Assembly: GCF_030177895.1 (NCBI RefSeq)
Contig: NZ_CP123448.1
Span: 1,302,001 to 1,366,000 of the forward strand
Direction of reading: 5' to 3'
Origin: Kingella negevensis
GTDB lineage: Bacteria; Pseudomonadota; Gammaproteobacteria; Burkholderiales; Neisseriaceae
Length of the DNA: 64,000 nt
Under the pieces are notes generated by a model. It ran no database searches and was not told the DNA's origin. It was given only the letters and a program-made list of their open reading frames with translations. The translations under genes and the position numbers were made by a program. Below are positions 17,860 to 25,110 of the stretch, in pieces; the first letter of the stretch is position 1; each line of letters begins with the position of its first letter.

Positions 17860-18825
17860 CTATTCCGTGCCATTTTCATCAGCCGTGTCATACGCTTCCA
17901 CAATTTTTTGAACTAATGGGTGGCGAACCACATCTTCACTGGTAAACACATGAAAATACAGCCCGTCCACGCCGTCCAATTTCTCACGCGCATCACGCAA
18001 ACCCGATTTGATGTGGCGCGGCAAATCCACTTGGCTCAAATCGCCCGTAATCACAGCTTTTGTGCCAAAACCAATGCGCGTTAAAAACATTTTCATCTGT
18101 TCGGGCGTGGTGTTTTGCGCTTCGTCCAAAATCACATACGCGCCATTCAACGTGCGCCCACGCATATAAGCAAGCGGCGCAATCTCAATCAAGCCTTTTT
18201 CCATCAATTTGGTTACGCGGTCAAAACCCATTAAATCGTAAAGCGCGTCATACAATGGGCGCAAATAAGGGTCCACTTTTTGCGCCAAATCGCCTGGTAG
18301 GAAACCCAATTTTTCGCCTGCTTCTACCGCAGGGCGCACCAAAACAATGCGTTCAATTTGATGTTTGTCCATAGCGTCCACAGCCGCCGCAACCGCCAAA
18401 TACGTTTTGCCCGTACCAGCAGGCCCCAGCCCGAACACAATATCGTGATTGAGCAAGGCGCGAATGTAACCGTTTTGGCGCGGCGTGCGTCCGCCAATAC
18501 TGCCACGTTTGGTGTGGAAATAATAGGCGTGATTTTCGTCTGATTTTTGAATGTGTTGCGCGTCTGATGTTTTGGCTTCAATGGCGGCTAGGTTGATGTC
18601 GTCATCGGATAATTCGCCCTGTTCGGCGATGTCCATGAGCGCAACGAGTGCGTTTCGTGCGGCGTGGGCTAGGCTGCCTGAAAACGTGAAATGGTCAAAT
18701 CGGCGGCTGATTTGCACGTCTAGGCTGTGCGCGAGTGTGTGCAAATTGTCGTCTAATGCGCCGCAAAGTCTTTGTAGGGCGATTGGGTTGTAGTCTTCAA
18801 ATTGTAGGTGTACGGTGTGGGTCAT
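17860..18825 (-). CDS. PhoH-like ATPase (YbeZ type)
   Basis: The protein has 321 residues from the ATG at 18825; the frame extends upstream through a repeat, which is rejected. PhoH/YbeZ proteins are P-loop ATPases that partner the rRNA endonuclease YbeY in ribosome maturation and RNA metabolism. Visible motifs are LGPAGTGKTYLAVAAAVDAM (Walker A), VLVRPAVEAGEKLGFLPGDL and ILDEAQNTTPEQMKMFL (Walker B), with TGDLSQVDLP after. ybeY, usually the next gene, is absent; the EamA transporter follows instead. RBS-like GAAAG precedes the start. Confidence 0.92.
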   Translation of the reverse strand: MTHTVHLQFEDYNPIALQRLCGALDDNLHTLAHSLDVQISRRFDHFTFSGSLAHAARNALVALMDIAEQGELSDDDINLAAIEAKTSDAQHIQKSDENHAYYFHTKRGSIGGRTPRQNGYIRALLNHDIVFGLGPAGTGKTYLAVAAAVDAMDKHQIERIVLVRPAVEAGEKLGFLPGDLAQKVDPYLRPLYDALYDLMGFDRVTKLMEKGLIEIAPLAYMRGRTLNGAYVILDEAQNTTPEQMKMFLTRIGFGTKAVITGDLSQVDLPRHIKSGLRDAREKLDGVDGLYFHVFTSEDVVRHPLVQKIVEAYDTADENGTE

Positions 18826-18846
18826 CTTTCGGTCTTTCTGTTTGTG

Positions 18847-18912
18847 CGTAGGGTGTGCCGTGCGCACCGTTTTCAGGCTACCTGAATTTTGGTGCGCGGG
18901 GCGCACCCTACG
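18847..18912. repeat. Inverted-repeat element with CGTAGGGTG ends
   Basis: CGTAGGGTGTGCCGTGCGCACC at the left pairs imperfectly with the right end, which finishes in CGCACCCTACG. A DUS variant reading GGCTACCTGAA (Eikenella-like) lies in the loop. Related to 12243 and 50267. Confidence 0.6.
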
Positions 18913-18917
18913 GTTGT

Positions 18918-19313
18918 TTAATCTTTCGCTAATCCGCCGCCAATCATCACGTTTTCCAGTTGCAACACGCTGCTATCAATCAGCACCGCCCAATTTTCAG
19001 GCAGCCCAACTGGGGTAATGCTGCCAAATTCCATACCAGTCGCGGCAATCACTTCGGGCAACGGTGCAAAGGAAACTTTCTTCGCGTCCAACGCTTGTTT
19101 GGCTGGGCTGCCTGTGTTGGCGCGTTTGCCGTAGGGCAACACAATCGCGGCAAATTTGGTTGTTTCGCCGCGTGTGCCTGCCACCACGATGCAGTTCAGT
19201 TCCATTTCTAGCGGTACATTGTATTGCTCATGCAAAAGTTGTCCGTCTGCAGAATCGGGATTAATTTCGGCGACTTGGATTGTATCGGCGATTTCAGGCT
19301 GCGTGAATATTCT
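18918..19313 (-). pseudogene. YbaK/ProX-type aminoacyl-tRNA deacylase, 5'-truncated
   Basis: The frame reads QPEIADTIQVAEINPDSADG and then LNCIVVAGTRGETTKFAAIV, ending in VMIGGGLAKD, which fits the C-terminal two-thirds of a YbaK/EbsC-family domain (trans-editing of mis-acylated tRNA). Upstream, a TAG at about 19314-19316 and a TIR-bearing repeat (19317-19410) replace the expected 40-50 N-terminal residues. A short version could start at a TTG at 19235, but it would lack the first strands of the fold. I regard the gene as broken by the repeat or by an associated deletion. Confidence 0.65.
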
Positions 19314-19316
19314 CTA

Positions 19317-19410
19317 ATGGAGCGTTGGTGGCTCACTGACACATTTTTAAACTCATAAAAATAAAATCGTGATAATTAACGATTATGTCGGCAAGCCGCC
19401 GACGCTCCAT
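19317..19410. mobile_element. MITE-like repeat, TIR family ATGGAGCGTCGG, copy A
   Basis: About 94 bp with imperfect terminal inverted repeats of about 24 nt: left ATGGAGCGTTGGTGGCTCAC, right ending GCCGCCGACGCTCCAT. The interior is AT-rich and non-coding. A second complete copy is at 24164-24245 and a single arm at 53856-53880. Its left end abuts the truncated YbaK gene. Confidence 0.75.
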
Positions 19411-19429
19411 TTTTCAGGCAGCCTGAAAA

Positions 19430-20311
19430 TTAATACTGATACTGACTCAAAGCCGCCTTAATCTGTGGCAATGCCGCTTGCGCCGCTTTTTCGCCGAGCA
19501 AAATCGCCTGTTCTTTTTGGTCAAAACCGCCAATCGCACCAAGCTGCTGCACTTGCGGTTTAATCACCACATTCGCTTTTGCCAACTCATTATTCAGCGC
19601 AGCCGTACTCATAATATTCAAACTTTGGTCAAGATAGGAAAAAAAGCCACTGCTTTCACCCAACTTCGCAGGACGCGCGGAAATGTCCACCGCAATCACA
19701 AAGTTCGCACCCATTTTCTTCGCCGCAGAAACAGGCACAGGCGCGGACAAACCACCGTCCACATATTGCTTGCCGCCAATTTGCACGGGCTGAAACACGT
19801 TGGGAATGCTGGCACTGGCGCGAACCGCTTGCCCTGTGTTGCCGCGATTGAAGACGGTCATTTTGCCTGTGCCAAACTCAGTCGCTACCGCCACAAATTT
19901 AATCGGCAAGCGTTCAATCGGGCGGTTGCTCACTTGCGTGTTCACCCAGTTTTGCAATTTCTCGCCCTTGATAAAGCCTTTTGTGGACAAGGTTAAATCC
20001 ACCACGTCTGCTTTGTTCAATTGCGCGGCGACTTGCTGCAAACGCGCTGGACTCATACCTGCGGCGTATAAACTACCGACGATTGAACCTGCGCTTGTGC
20101 CTGTTACGATATTCACAGGGATATTGTTTTCGTGCAGCACTTTCAAAACGCCAATATGCGCGAAGCCTTTGCTTGCGCCACCGCCCAATGCCACGGCAAT
20201 CACAGCGCGTGGTTTTTGTTTTGGAGTAGGTTGGGTTGGCGCGGTTGAAGTTTTGCATGCGCTGAGTAATAACGCTGTGGTGAGCAAGAGGAAATGTCTG
20301 CGGTTGAACAT
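19430..20311 (-). CDS. Patatin-like phospholipase family lipoprotein (RssA-like)
   Basis: The protein has 293 residues. A lipoprotein signal (FLLLTTALLLSAC) gives an acylated cysteine at about residue 19. The patatin oxyanion hole GGGASKGFAHIGVL, nucleophile elbow GTSAGS and catalytic aspartate block YVDGGLSAPVPVSAAKKMGA are complete, so it should be an active serine hydrolase, probably facing the periplasm. Its lipid substrate is unknown. The start at 20311 follows a DUS-rich gap. Confidence 0.9.
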   Translation of the reverse strand: MFNRRHFLLLTTALLLSACKTSTAPTQPTPKQKPRAVIAVALGGGASKGFAHIGVLKVLHENNIPVNIVTGTSAGSIVGSLYAAGMSPARLQQVAAQLNKADVVDLTLSTKGFIKGEKLQNWVNTQVSNRPIERLPIKFVAVATEFGTGKMTVFNRGNTGQAVRASASIPNVFQPVQIGGKQYVDGGLSAPVPVSAAKKMGANFVIAVDISARPAKLGESSGFFSYLDQSLNIMSTAALNNELAKANVVIKPQVQQLGAIGGFDQKEQAILLGEKAAQAALPQIKAALSQYQY

Positions 20312-20436
20312 GTATCGTCCTTTGAAAATAGGTTTTCAGGCTGCGTTGTGATTTCACCACATGCAGCCTGAAAGATTTTTTGATTGTAAAACAAGTCCGC
20401 ATAATAAGCCTTTTCTACTCTTGTTTTCAAACGCAA

Positions 20437-21255
20437 ATGCAGCCTGAAATTACCTTCATCGTCCCAGTATATAACATCGCCCCGTATTTAGCCCAATGCC
20501 TCAACAGCATACTGCAAGTGCCCGTTGCCAAAGAAATCATCATCATTGACAACGGCTCCACCGACCAAACTGCCCAAGTCGCAGAAACATTTTTCAGGCT
20601 GGATAAAGAAATCATCTTCCTGAAACAACCCAATCAAGGTGTATCAGCCGCCCGCAATCGCGGTATCGATTTAGCACGTGGGCGTTATATCTAGTTTGTT
20701 GATGCAAACGACATGCTGCACAACCAACACCGCTATCCCACTTGGCTACAATTTGCCCAGCAAAATAATATCAACATCGTGAAAGTGATGATTCGCTGGC
20801 TCAAAGACAACGAGATTATCGCTATACAAACACCTTACCTCGCCTTCACTGGTGAAGCCTATGCTGCCACCAGTTACGATTACTGGAAACAAAATATTGT
20901 TAAGAACTGGTTTCCCGTATCATGGAACGGCTTTTATCGCGCCAGAATGGGTGGCGCATCACACACCGAACACAACAACGTAAAAGGTTTTATCGGCACG
21001 CTAGAGATGGTCAAAATACTGTGGCAACGCATGGAAAGTGCGGAAATCAAAAAATCCACGCAGCCTGAAAATTTAGAACACTGGCATAGCGTTCACCACT
21101 GCCTAAGATGCACCATCTCCGCGCAAATCATCTATCTGCACGACCAGCATTACACACGCTTCACCGAAGCCGAAAAAGCCTAAGTACGCCACTATTTCAC
21201 CCCAGAACTCATGGCATTGATAGAACCCTTTTGCGTCAAGCCCCTCATTTTATAA
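20437..21255 (+). pseudogene. Family 2 glycosyltransferase with two in-frame stops
   Basis: The ATG at 20437 overlaps a DUS. The N-terminus is a classic GT2/GT-A start: ITFIVPVYNIAPYLAQCLNS, IIIIDNGSTDQTAQVAETFF and QGVSAARNRGIDLARGRYI. A TAG at 20692 interrupts exactly before FVDANDM, where family members read YI-Q-FVDADD. The same frame then continues for 162 codons to a TAA at 21181, and for 23 more to 21255. Both stops fit single C-to-T changes of glutamine codons. The C-terminal half is also shorter than usual. No function is expected. Confidence 0.8.
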
Positions 21256-21312
21256 AGTATTCCGGGCAACGTACCTACTCTAAAAAAAATAACCTGAAAA
21301 ACAAAAACACTA

Positions 21313-21318
21313 TATAAT
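21313..21318 (+). promoter_or_regulatory. -10 box of rnpB
   Basis: A perfect TATAAT lies 9 nt before the inferred 5' end of RNase P RNA. No good -35 box is seen at the usual distance. Confidence 0.65.
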
Positions 21319-21326
21319 CCGCCATC

Positions 21327-21690
21327 GCAGGTTGAACAGACAATCGCCGCGTATCGCGTAAGGCATACGGGGAGGAAAGTCCGGGCTACGCAGAGCAAAA
21401 TGCCAGCTAACGGCTGGGCGTGGTAACACGACGGAAAGTGGAACAGAGAGCAGAACCGCCGATGGCAGCCTGAAAATGGCTGAACAGGTAAGGGTGAAAA
21501 GGTGCGGTAAGAGCGCACCGTGCGGCTGGCAACAGTTCGCAGCAGGCTAAACCCCATTTGTAGCAAGACCAAACAGAACACATTGACGCTGCTCGCCGAG
21601 TGTTCGGGTAGGTTGCTTGAGCGTGCTGGCAACGGCACGCCTAGAGGAATGATTGTCCAACGACAGAACCCGGCTTATCGTTTAACCTGC
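21327..21690 (+). ncRNA. rnpB: RNase P RNA (class A)
   Basis: The 5' GCAGGTT and 3' AACCTGC form helix P1. Conserved elements appear in order: GGAGGAAAGTCCGGGC, GTAACACGACGG, AACAGAGAGCAGAACCGCC, CAGGTAAGGGTGAAAAGGTG, GTAAGAGCGCACC and CGACAGAACCCGGCTTATCG. The layout matches bacterial type A RNase P RNA. It is the catalytic subunit that removes tRNA 5' leaders. The P12 hairpin (21466-21482) contains a full DUS core, GGCAGCCTGAAA. Confidence 0.97.
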
Positions 21691-21701
21691 ACTTTAATTT
21701 T

Positions 21702-21802
21702 GAGAAGTTAAGCTGCTGTATTTTTTAAATGGGGGAACAGTTTTATGCTTTTAAAACTGCCTTATTTATCAAAATACAGCAGCTTTCTTTTTGCAACTTC
21801 TC
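21702..21802. repeat. About 100-bp imperfect palindrome downstream of rnpB
   Basis: The left arm GAGAAGTT + AAGCTGCTGTATTTT pairs with a right arm carrying the same two blocks in reverse, separated by a 12-nt insertion. A second hairpin (CAGTTTTA / TAAAACTG, 21738-21759) is nested inside. It could be the rnpB terminator, a MITE-like insertion, or both. Confidence 0.6.
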
Positions 21803-21835
21803 GTTTTTTATCTTCACTCAAATCAAGGTATAAAA

Positions 21836-22663
21836 ATGAAAAAACAAACATTATCTTTATTGGTTGCCGCTGCTTTCGCTTTAGTCGCTTGCGGTGATAA
21901 CTCAGCACAACCAACTCAAAGCACCACACCATCAACACCAGCTGCCTCAGCAGCACCTTCAGCAGCCGCTAACCCAAGCTGGGAAACTTACCTAGTTGGT
22001 TCAGAATTAAGCTACATACCATTTGAATACTCAGGCGACAAAGGTCAAGCAGAAGGTTTTGAAATTGACGTATTACAAGCCGTAGCGCAAGCTGCCGAAT
22101 TTAATATCTAAGTAGTAAACACCCCACGCAATACCATTGAAAGCAGCCTGAACAATGACAGCCGCCAAATCTGGGCATCATCATTGTCTATCAACCCAGA
22201 GCGTTTAGAAAAAATGGCGATGAGCGACAGCTTCCTGAGCTACGAATCCGCTATGTTGGTATTAGATACCCCAGAAAATGAAGGCATTAAAAAGCCTGAA
22301 GACTTGGCAGGCAAAACCATTGCGTACAACAAAAGTAGTTATTTAAATGCAGCCAAAACCAAAGAGTTGGGCGCAAATGCAGACGAAGCCACTTCATTCT
22401 ACTTAGCATTGAAAGACGTATACTCAGGCAAAGCCACTGCCGTTATTGGCGATACACGCGTGTTCCAGTATTACCAAAAACAAGCAGATGCGCCCAAATC
22501 ACGCATCATTCCGTTGAGCACAGAGTCTAATAAACTGGGCTTTGCTGTGAAAAAAGGCAACGCAGAATTGCTGAAAAAAATCAACGCAGGTTTAGAAAAA
22601 ATCAAATCTGACGGCACGTTAGATAAATTGATTGCTAAATGGTTTGGTGAAGCAAATAAATAA
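21836..22663 (+). pseudogene. Amino-acid ABC transporter substrate-binding lipoprotein, one in-frame stop
   Basis: The frame opens at the ATG at 21836 with a lipoprotein signal (SLLVAAAFALVAC). It reads like a family 3 solute-binding protein (YLVGSELSYIPFEYSGDKGQ) up to a TAA at 22109. Reading on in the same frame gives VVNTPRNTIESSLNNDSRQI and the rest of the domain to 22663. The intact paralog at 22746 has FQLQFINSPRN at this place, so the stop replaces a glutamine (CAA to TAA). Without readthrough only 91 residues are made. The rest of the frame shows no other damage, which suggests recent loss. Confidence 0.85.
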
Positions 22664-22745
22664 TTTTTAACGTTATCGCCTGATTTATCAAACCTCGTTT
22701 AATAAATTGGGTGATTTTTGTTTTTTACACATAGAGGACAAACAT

Positions 22746-23567
22746 ATGAAACGAGCTTATTTATCTCTATTCATTGCAGCAGCTTTAGCCCTATCCGCTT
22801 GTAGCGACAATTCTGCCAAAACAGCCCCACCCGCAGAGCACCCCACTGCCAGCGCACAAAACACCAATCTGCCCACTTACGTAGTCGGCTCAGAGTTGGG
22901 CTACATGCCATTTGAATTTATCGGCGACAAAGGTCAAGCCGTAGGTTTTGAAATGGAAGTGCTGGAAGAAATCGCCAAAGTGAGCGGTTTCCAACTGCAA
23001 TTTATTAATTCACCACGTAACGCCATCGCCAGCACCTTAAACGACGGCAGCCGTCAAATCTGGGCATCAGCCTTGTCTATCAACCCAAAACGCTTGGAAC
23101 AAATGGACATGAGCGAACCCTTTATGGACTTTGAAGCCGCGATTGCCATTGCAGACACACCTGAAAACGCCAACGTGCAAACCTTGCAAGACTTATCAGA
23201 CAAAAAAATCGCCTTCAACAAAGGCGGTTCAAGCAACGCAGAAACCGTAGAAAAACTCAAAGGCGAAGCCGTACCAGCAGATACGTTCTTCCTAGCGTTG
23301 AGATCCATGCGCTTGGGCAAAGCCGATGCCATTGTGGGCGACGTGCGCGTATTCCAGTATTACAAAACTCATGAAAACGACAAAATCCGCATTATTTCAA
23401 TGGGACAAGGCGCGAAACCGTTGGGCTTTGCTGTGAAAAAAGGCAACGCAGAATTGCTGACAAAACTGAACTCAGGTTTAGCCAAAATCAAAGGCGACGG
23501 CACTTTGGATAAATTGGTAACAAAATGGTTTGGTGAAAACCAAGTTGCCAGCCAACCAGCTAAATAA
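22746..23567 (+). CDS. Amino-acid ABC transporter substrate-binding lipoprotein
   Basis: The protein has 273 residues and is a family 3 solute-binding protein. It has a lipoprotein signal with lipobox LALSAC (Cys at about 20), a Ser/Thr/Pro/Ala-rich linker, then the binding domain starting TYVVGSELGYMPFEFIGDKG. It ends GTLDKLVTKWFGENQVASQP. AGAGGA lies about 9 nt before the ATG at 22746. It is a tandem paralog of the broken gene upstream, sharing blocks such as GFAVKKGNAELL. No permease or ATPase is adjacent. A polar amino acid is the likely ligand by family. Confidence 0.9.
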   Translation: MKRAYLSLFIAAALALSACSDNSAKTAPPAEHPTASAQNTNLPTYVVGSELGYMPFEFIGDKGQAVGFEMEVLEEIAKVSGFQLQFINSPRNAIASTLNDGSRQIWASALSINPKRLEQMDMSEPFMDFEAAIAIADTPENANVQTLQDLSDKKIAFNKGGSSNAETVEKLKGEAVPADTFFLALRSMRLGKADAIVGDVRVFQYYKTHENDKIRIISMGQGAKPLGFAVKKGNAELLTKLNSGLAKIKGDGTLDKLVTKWFGENQVASQPAK

Positions 23568-23599
23568 ACATTTTCAGGCAGCCTGAAACACATTATTAA

Positions 23600-24088
23600 G
23601 GACAAAATTTAGCCGCTCTAATCGCTACCACTTTAATCGCTAGCCCAGTTTACGCCGCCCCAGCAAAAGCTAAAGCCGCACAAACCAAAACGCACGCGAA
23701 AAAAAGCACCGTAGCACGCAACAAAGCCAACGCTTTAGTGTTCTATGAATTGGCGTTCAACAAACACAAATTAAACGAAGCTGTGAGCAAATATGTCGGC
23801 AAAACTTACTTGCAACACAACCCAACCGTAGCAGATGGCGGTCAAGCATTTATTGACGCATTTGCGCCATTCTTGAAAGAAAACCCACAATCTCGTGCCG
23901 AAGTGAAACGTGTGATTGCTGAAGGCGATTTGGTGATGTTGCACGTGTTCAGCCAAGTGAATCCGCAAGACAAAGGTGAAGCTGTGGTCGATATTTTCCG
24001 CTTTGATAAAAACGGCAAAATCGTGGAGCATTGGGACGTGATTCAAACCATGCCTGATAGCACTGTAAGCGATCGCGGTATGTTCTAA
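23600..24088 (+). pseudogene. Secreted NTF2/SnoaL-like protein lacking its start codon
   Basis: The open frame starts after a TAA at 23597 with no ATG, GTG or TTG before the signal-peptide core LAALIATTLIASPVYAAPAK. The first possible start is a GTG at 23738, beyond the signal peptide. The mature part (LQHNPTVADGGQAFIDAFAP, VIAEGDLVMLHVFSQVNP, DIFRFDKNGKIVEHWDVIQ) is a normal SnoaL-like / NTF2-fold domain. An AAGGA ribosome-binding site is still present at 23598-23602, so a short deletion of the initiator and first codons is the simplest explanation. A GTG-started 116-residue cytosolic form remains possible. Confidence 0.7.
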
Positions 24089-24124
24089 TATTAAAAAGTC
24101 GCGGTATGTTCTAATATTAAAAAG
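24073..24124 (+). repeat. Perfect 26-bp tandem duplication
   Basis: The unit TCGCGGTATGTTCTAATATT + AAAAAG occurs twice head to tail (24073-24098, 24099-24124). The first copy includes the last codons and stop of the NTF2-like frame. Confidence 0.9.
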
Positions 24125-24157
24125 CAGCCTGAAAATATTTTCAGGCTGCTTTTTTTG
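24118..24157. terminator. Inverted-DUS terminator
   Basis: AAAAAGCAGCCTGAAAATA pairs with its inverse and ends in a run of seven T. It lies after the NTF2-like frame. Confidence 0.75.
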
Positions 24158-24163
24158 CCAAAC

Positions 24164-24245
24164 ATGGGGCGTCGGTGGCTCGCCGACATACACAGTTAAA
24201 TTTCTTGTTTTGCCAAAATTTGTCGGCGAGCCGCCGACGCTCCAT
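24164..24245. mobile_element. MITE-like repeat, TIR family ATGGAGCGTCGG, copy B
   Basis: 82 bp. The left arm ATGGGGCGTCGGTGGCTCGC and the right arm ending GAGCCGCCGACGCTCCAT are inverse over about 24 nt. The interior differs from copy A, so only the ends are conserved. Confidence 0.8.
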
Positions 24246-24251
24246 GTTTGA

Positions 24252-24920
24252 TTATTTCAACCAAACCACCACTTCTTCCGCAGATTTACGCGCTTTCTCT
24301 GCAATATCTTGGCTGCGATAACCAAACGTAGCCGCTACAGACACCCCCCACTCTTCAGGGTCAAACGCGCCTGCCTCCGCCAAGGCTTTGTTCATTTCAT
24401 CGTAATTGAAACCTTCAATCGGGCAGCTATCAATGCCGACCAAAGCCGCGCCTGTCATCATGTTCGCCAACGCGATATAAGTTTGCTTGCTGCACCAGTC
24501 AAACAACGCACGTTCATTGCCTGCAGTTTTCATATCATTCACTTGGAAATCGTGATATTTCGCGATGGTTTTTTCCACCATTTCAGGGTCGGTTACGCCA
24601 CGGCGTTTAATGCTTTCCACCAACAATTCGCTGTTAGCAGTCACGTTTTTCTTCGCCAAAATCACAACGATATGACTTGCTGTGTCCAAAGTCGCTTGCA
24701 TGCCCCAAGAAAATGGTTTGATTTTCTCACGCAATTCAGGGCTTTGAATCACCACAAATTTCCAAGGCTCAGAACCCACAGAGCTTGGCGATAAACGACC
24801 CAAGTCTAAAATAAAGTTGAAATCTTCATTGCTGATTTTTTTGCTCGCGTCATAATAACGGCAAGATTTGCGGTATTTATAAGCCGCTAAAACTTCATCG
24901 CGATTGAAAAATTGAGACAT
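24252..24920 (-). CDS. NAD(P)H-dependent flavin oxidoreductase (nitroreductase family)
   Basis: The protein has 222 residues. It starts FFNRDEVLAAYKYRKSCRYYD, the usual N-terminal RKS/R motif for FMN phosphate binding. It continues with LGRLSPSSVGSEPWKFVVIQ, another FMN-contacting block, and GIDSCPIEGFNYDEMN near residue 165. These are typical of NfsB/YfkO-like enzymes that reduce nitro compounds or quinones. I chose the ATG at 24920 (MSQFFNRDEV) because the AGAAAG spacing suits it better than the ATG two codons upstream. Confidence 0.9.
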   Translation of the reverse strand: MSQFFNRDEVLAAYKYRKSCRYYDASKKISNEDFNFILDLGRLSPSSVGSEPWKFVVIQSPELREKIKPFSWGMQATLDTASHIVVILAKKNVTANSELLVESIKRRGVTDPEMVEKTIAKYHDFQVNDMKTAGNERALFDWCSKQTYIALANMMTGAALVGIDSCPIEGFNYDEMNKALAEAGAFDPEEWGVSVAATFGYRSQDIAEKARKSAEEVVVWLK

Positions 24921-24957
24921 AATCATTCTTTCTGTATGTGTTAATAGGAAACCGAAT

Positions 24958-25066
24958 TATAGTTGATGCAATCATTTTTTAATACAAGGCGACAACGCCC
25001 GCCGTGTACAAAGAGTACATAAGGGCGTTGGCAACGCAGTATTAAAAGATAAGTGCATTAACTATA
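24958..25066. mobile_element. Correia-like repeat element (MITE), copy 1
   Basis: About 109 bp bounded by TATAGTTGATGCA and its inverse TGCATTAACTATA. The interior contains CAAGGCGACAACGCCCG and GGGCGTTGGCAACGCAGTA. The TATAGTG-like ends and the CAAGGCGAC...GGCAACGC(C)GTA interior recall Neisseria Correia repeat enclosed elements. A second copy is at 49591-49697. Confidence 0.75.
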
Positions 25067-25110
25067 TACGATTTTTCAGGCTGCGATTGCATTCTTCGCA
25101 GCCTGAAAAC

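Noticed and set aside
21192..21638. Minus-strand 148-codon frame over rnpB
   Set aside because: It lies antisense to a clear RNase P RNA; no protein family resemblance.
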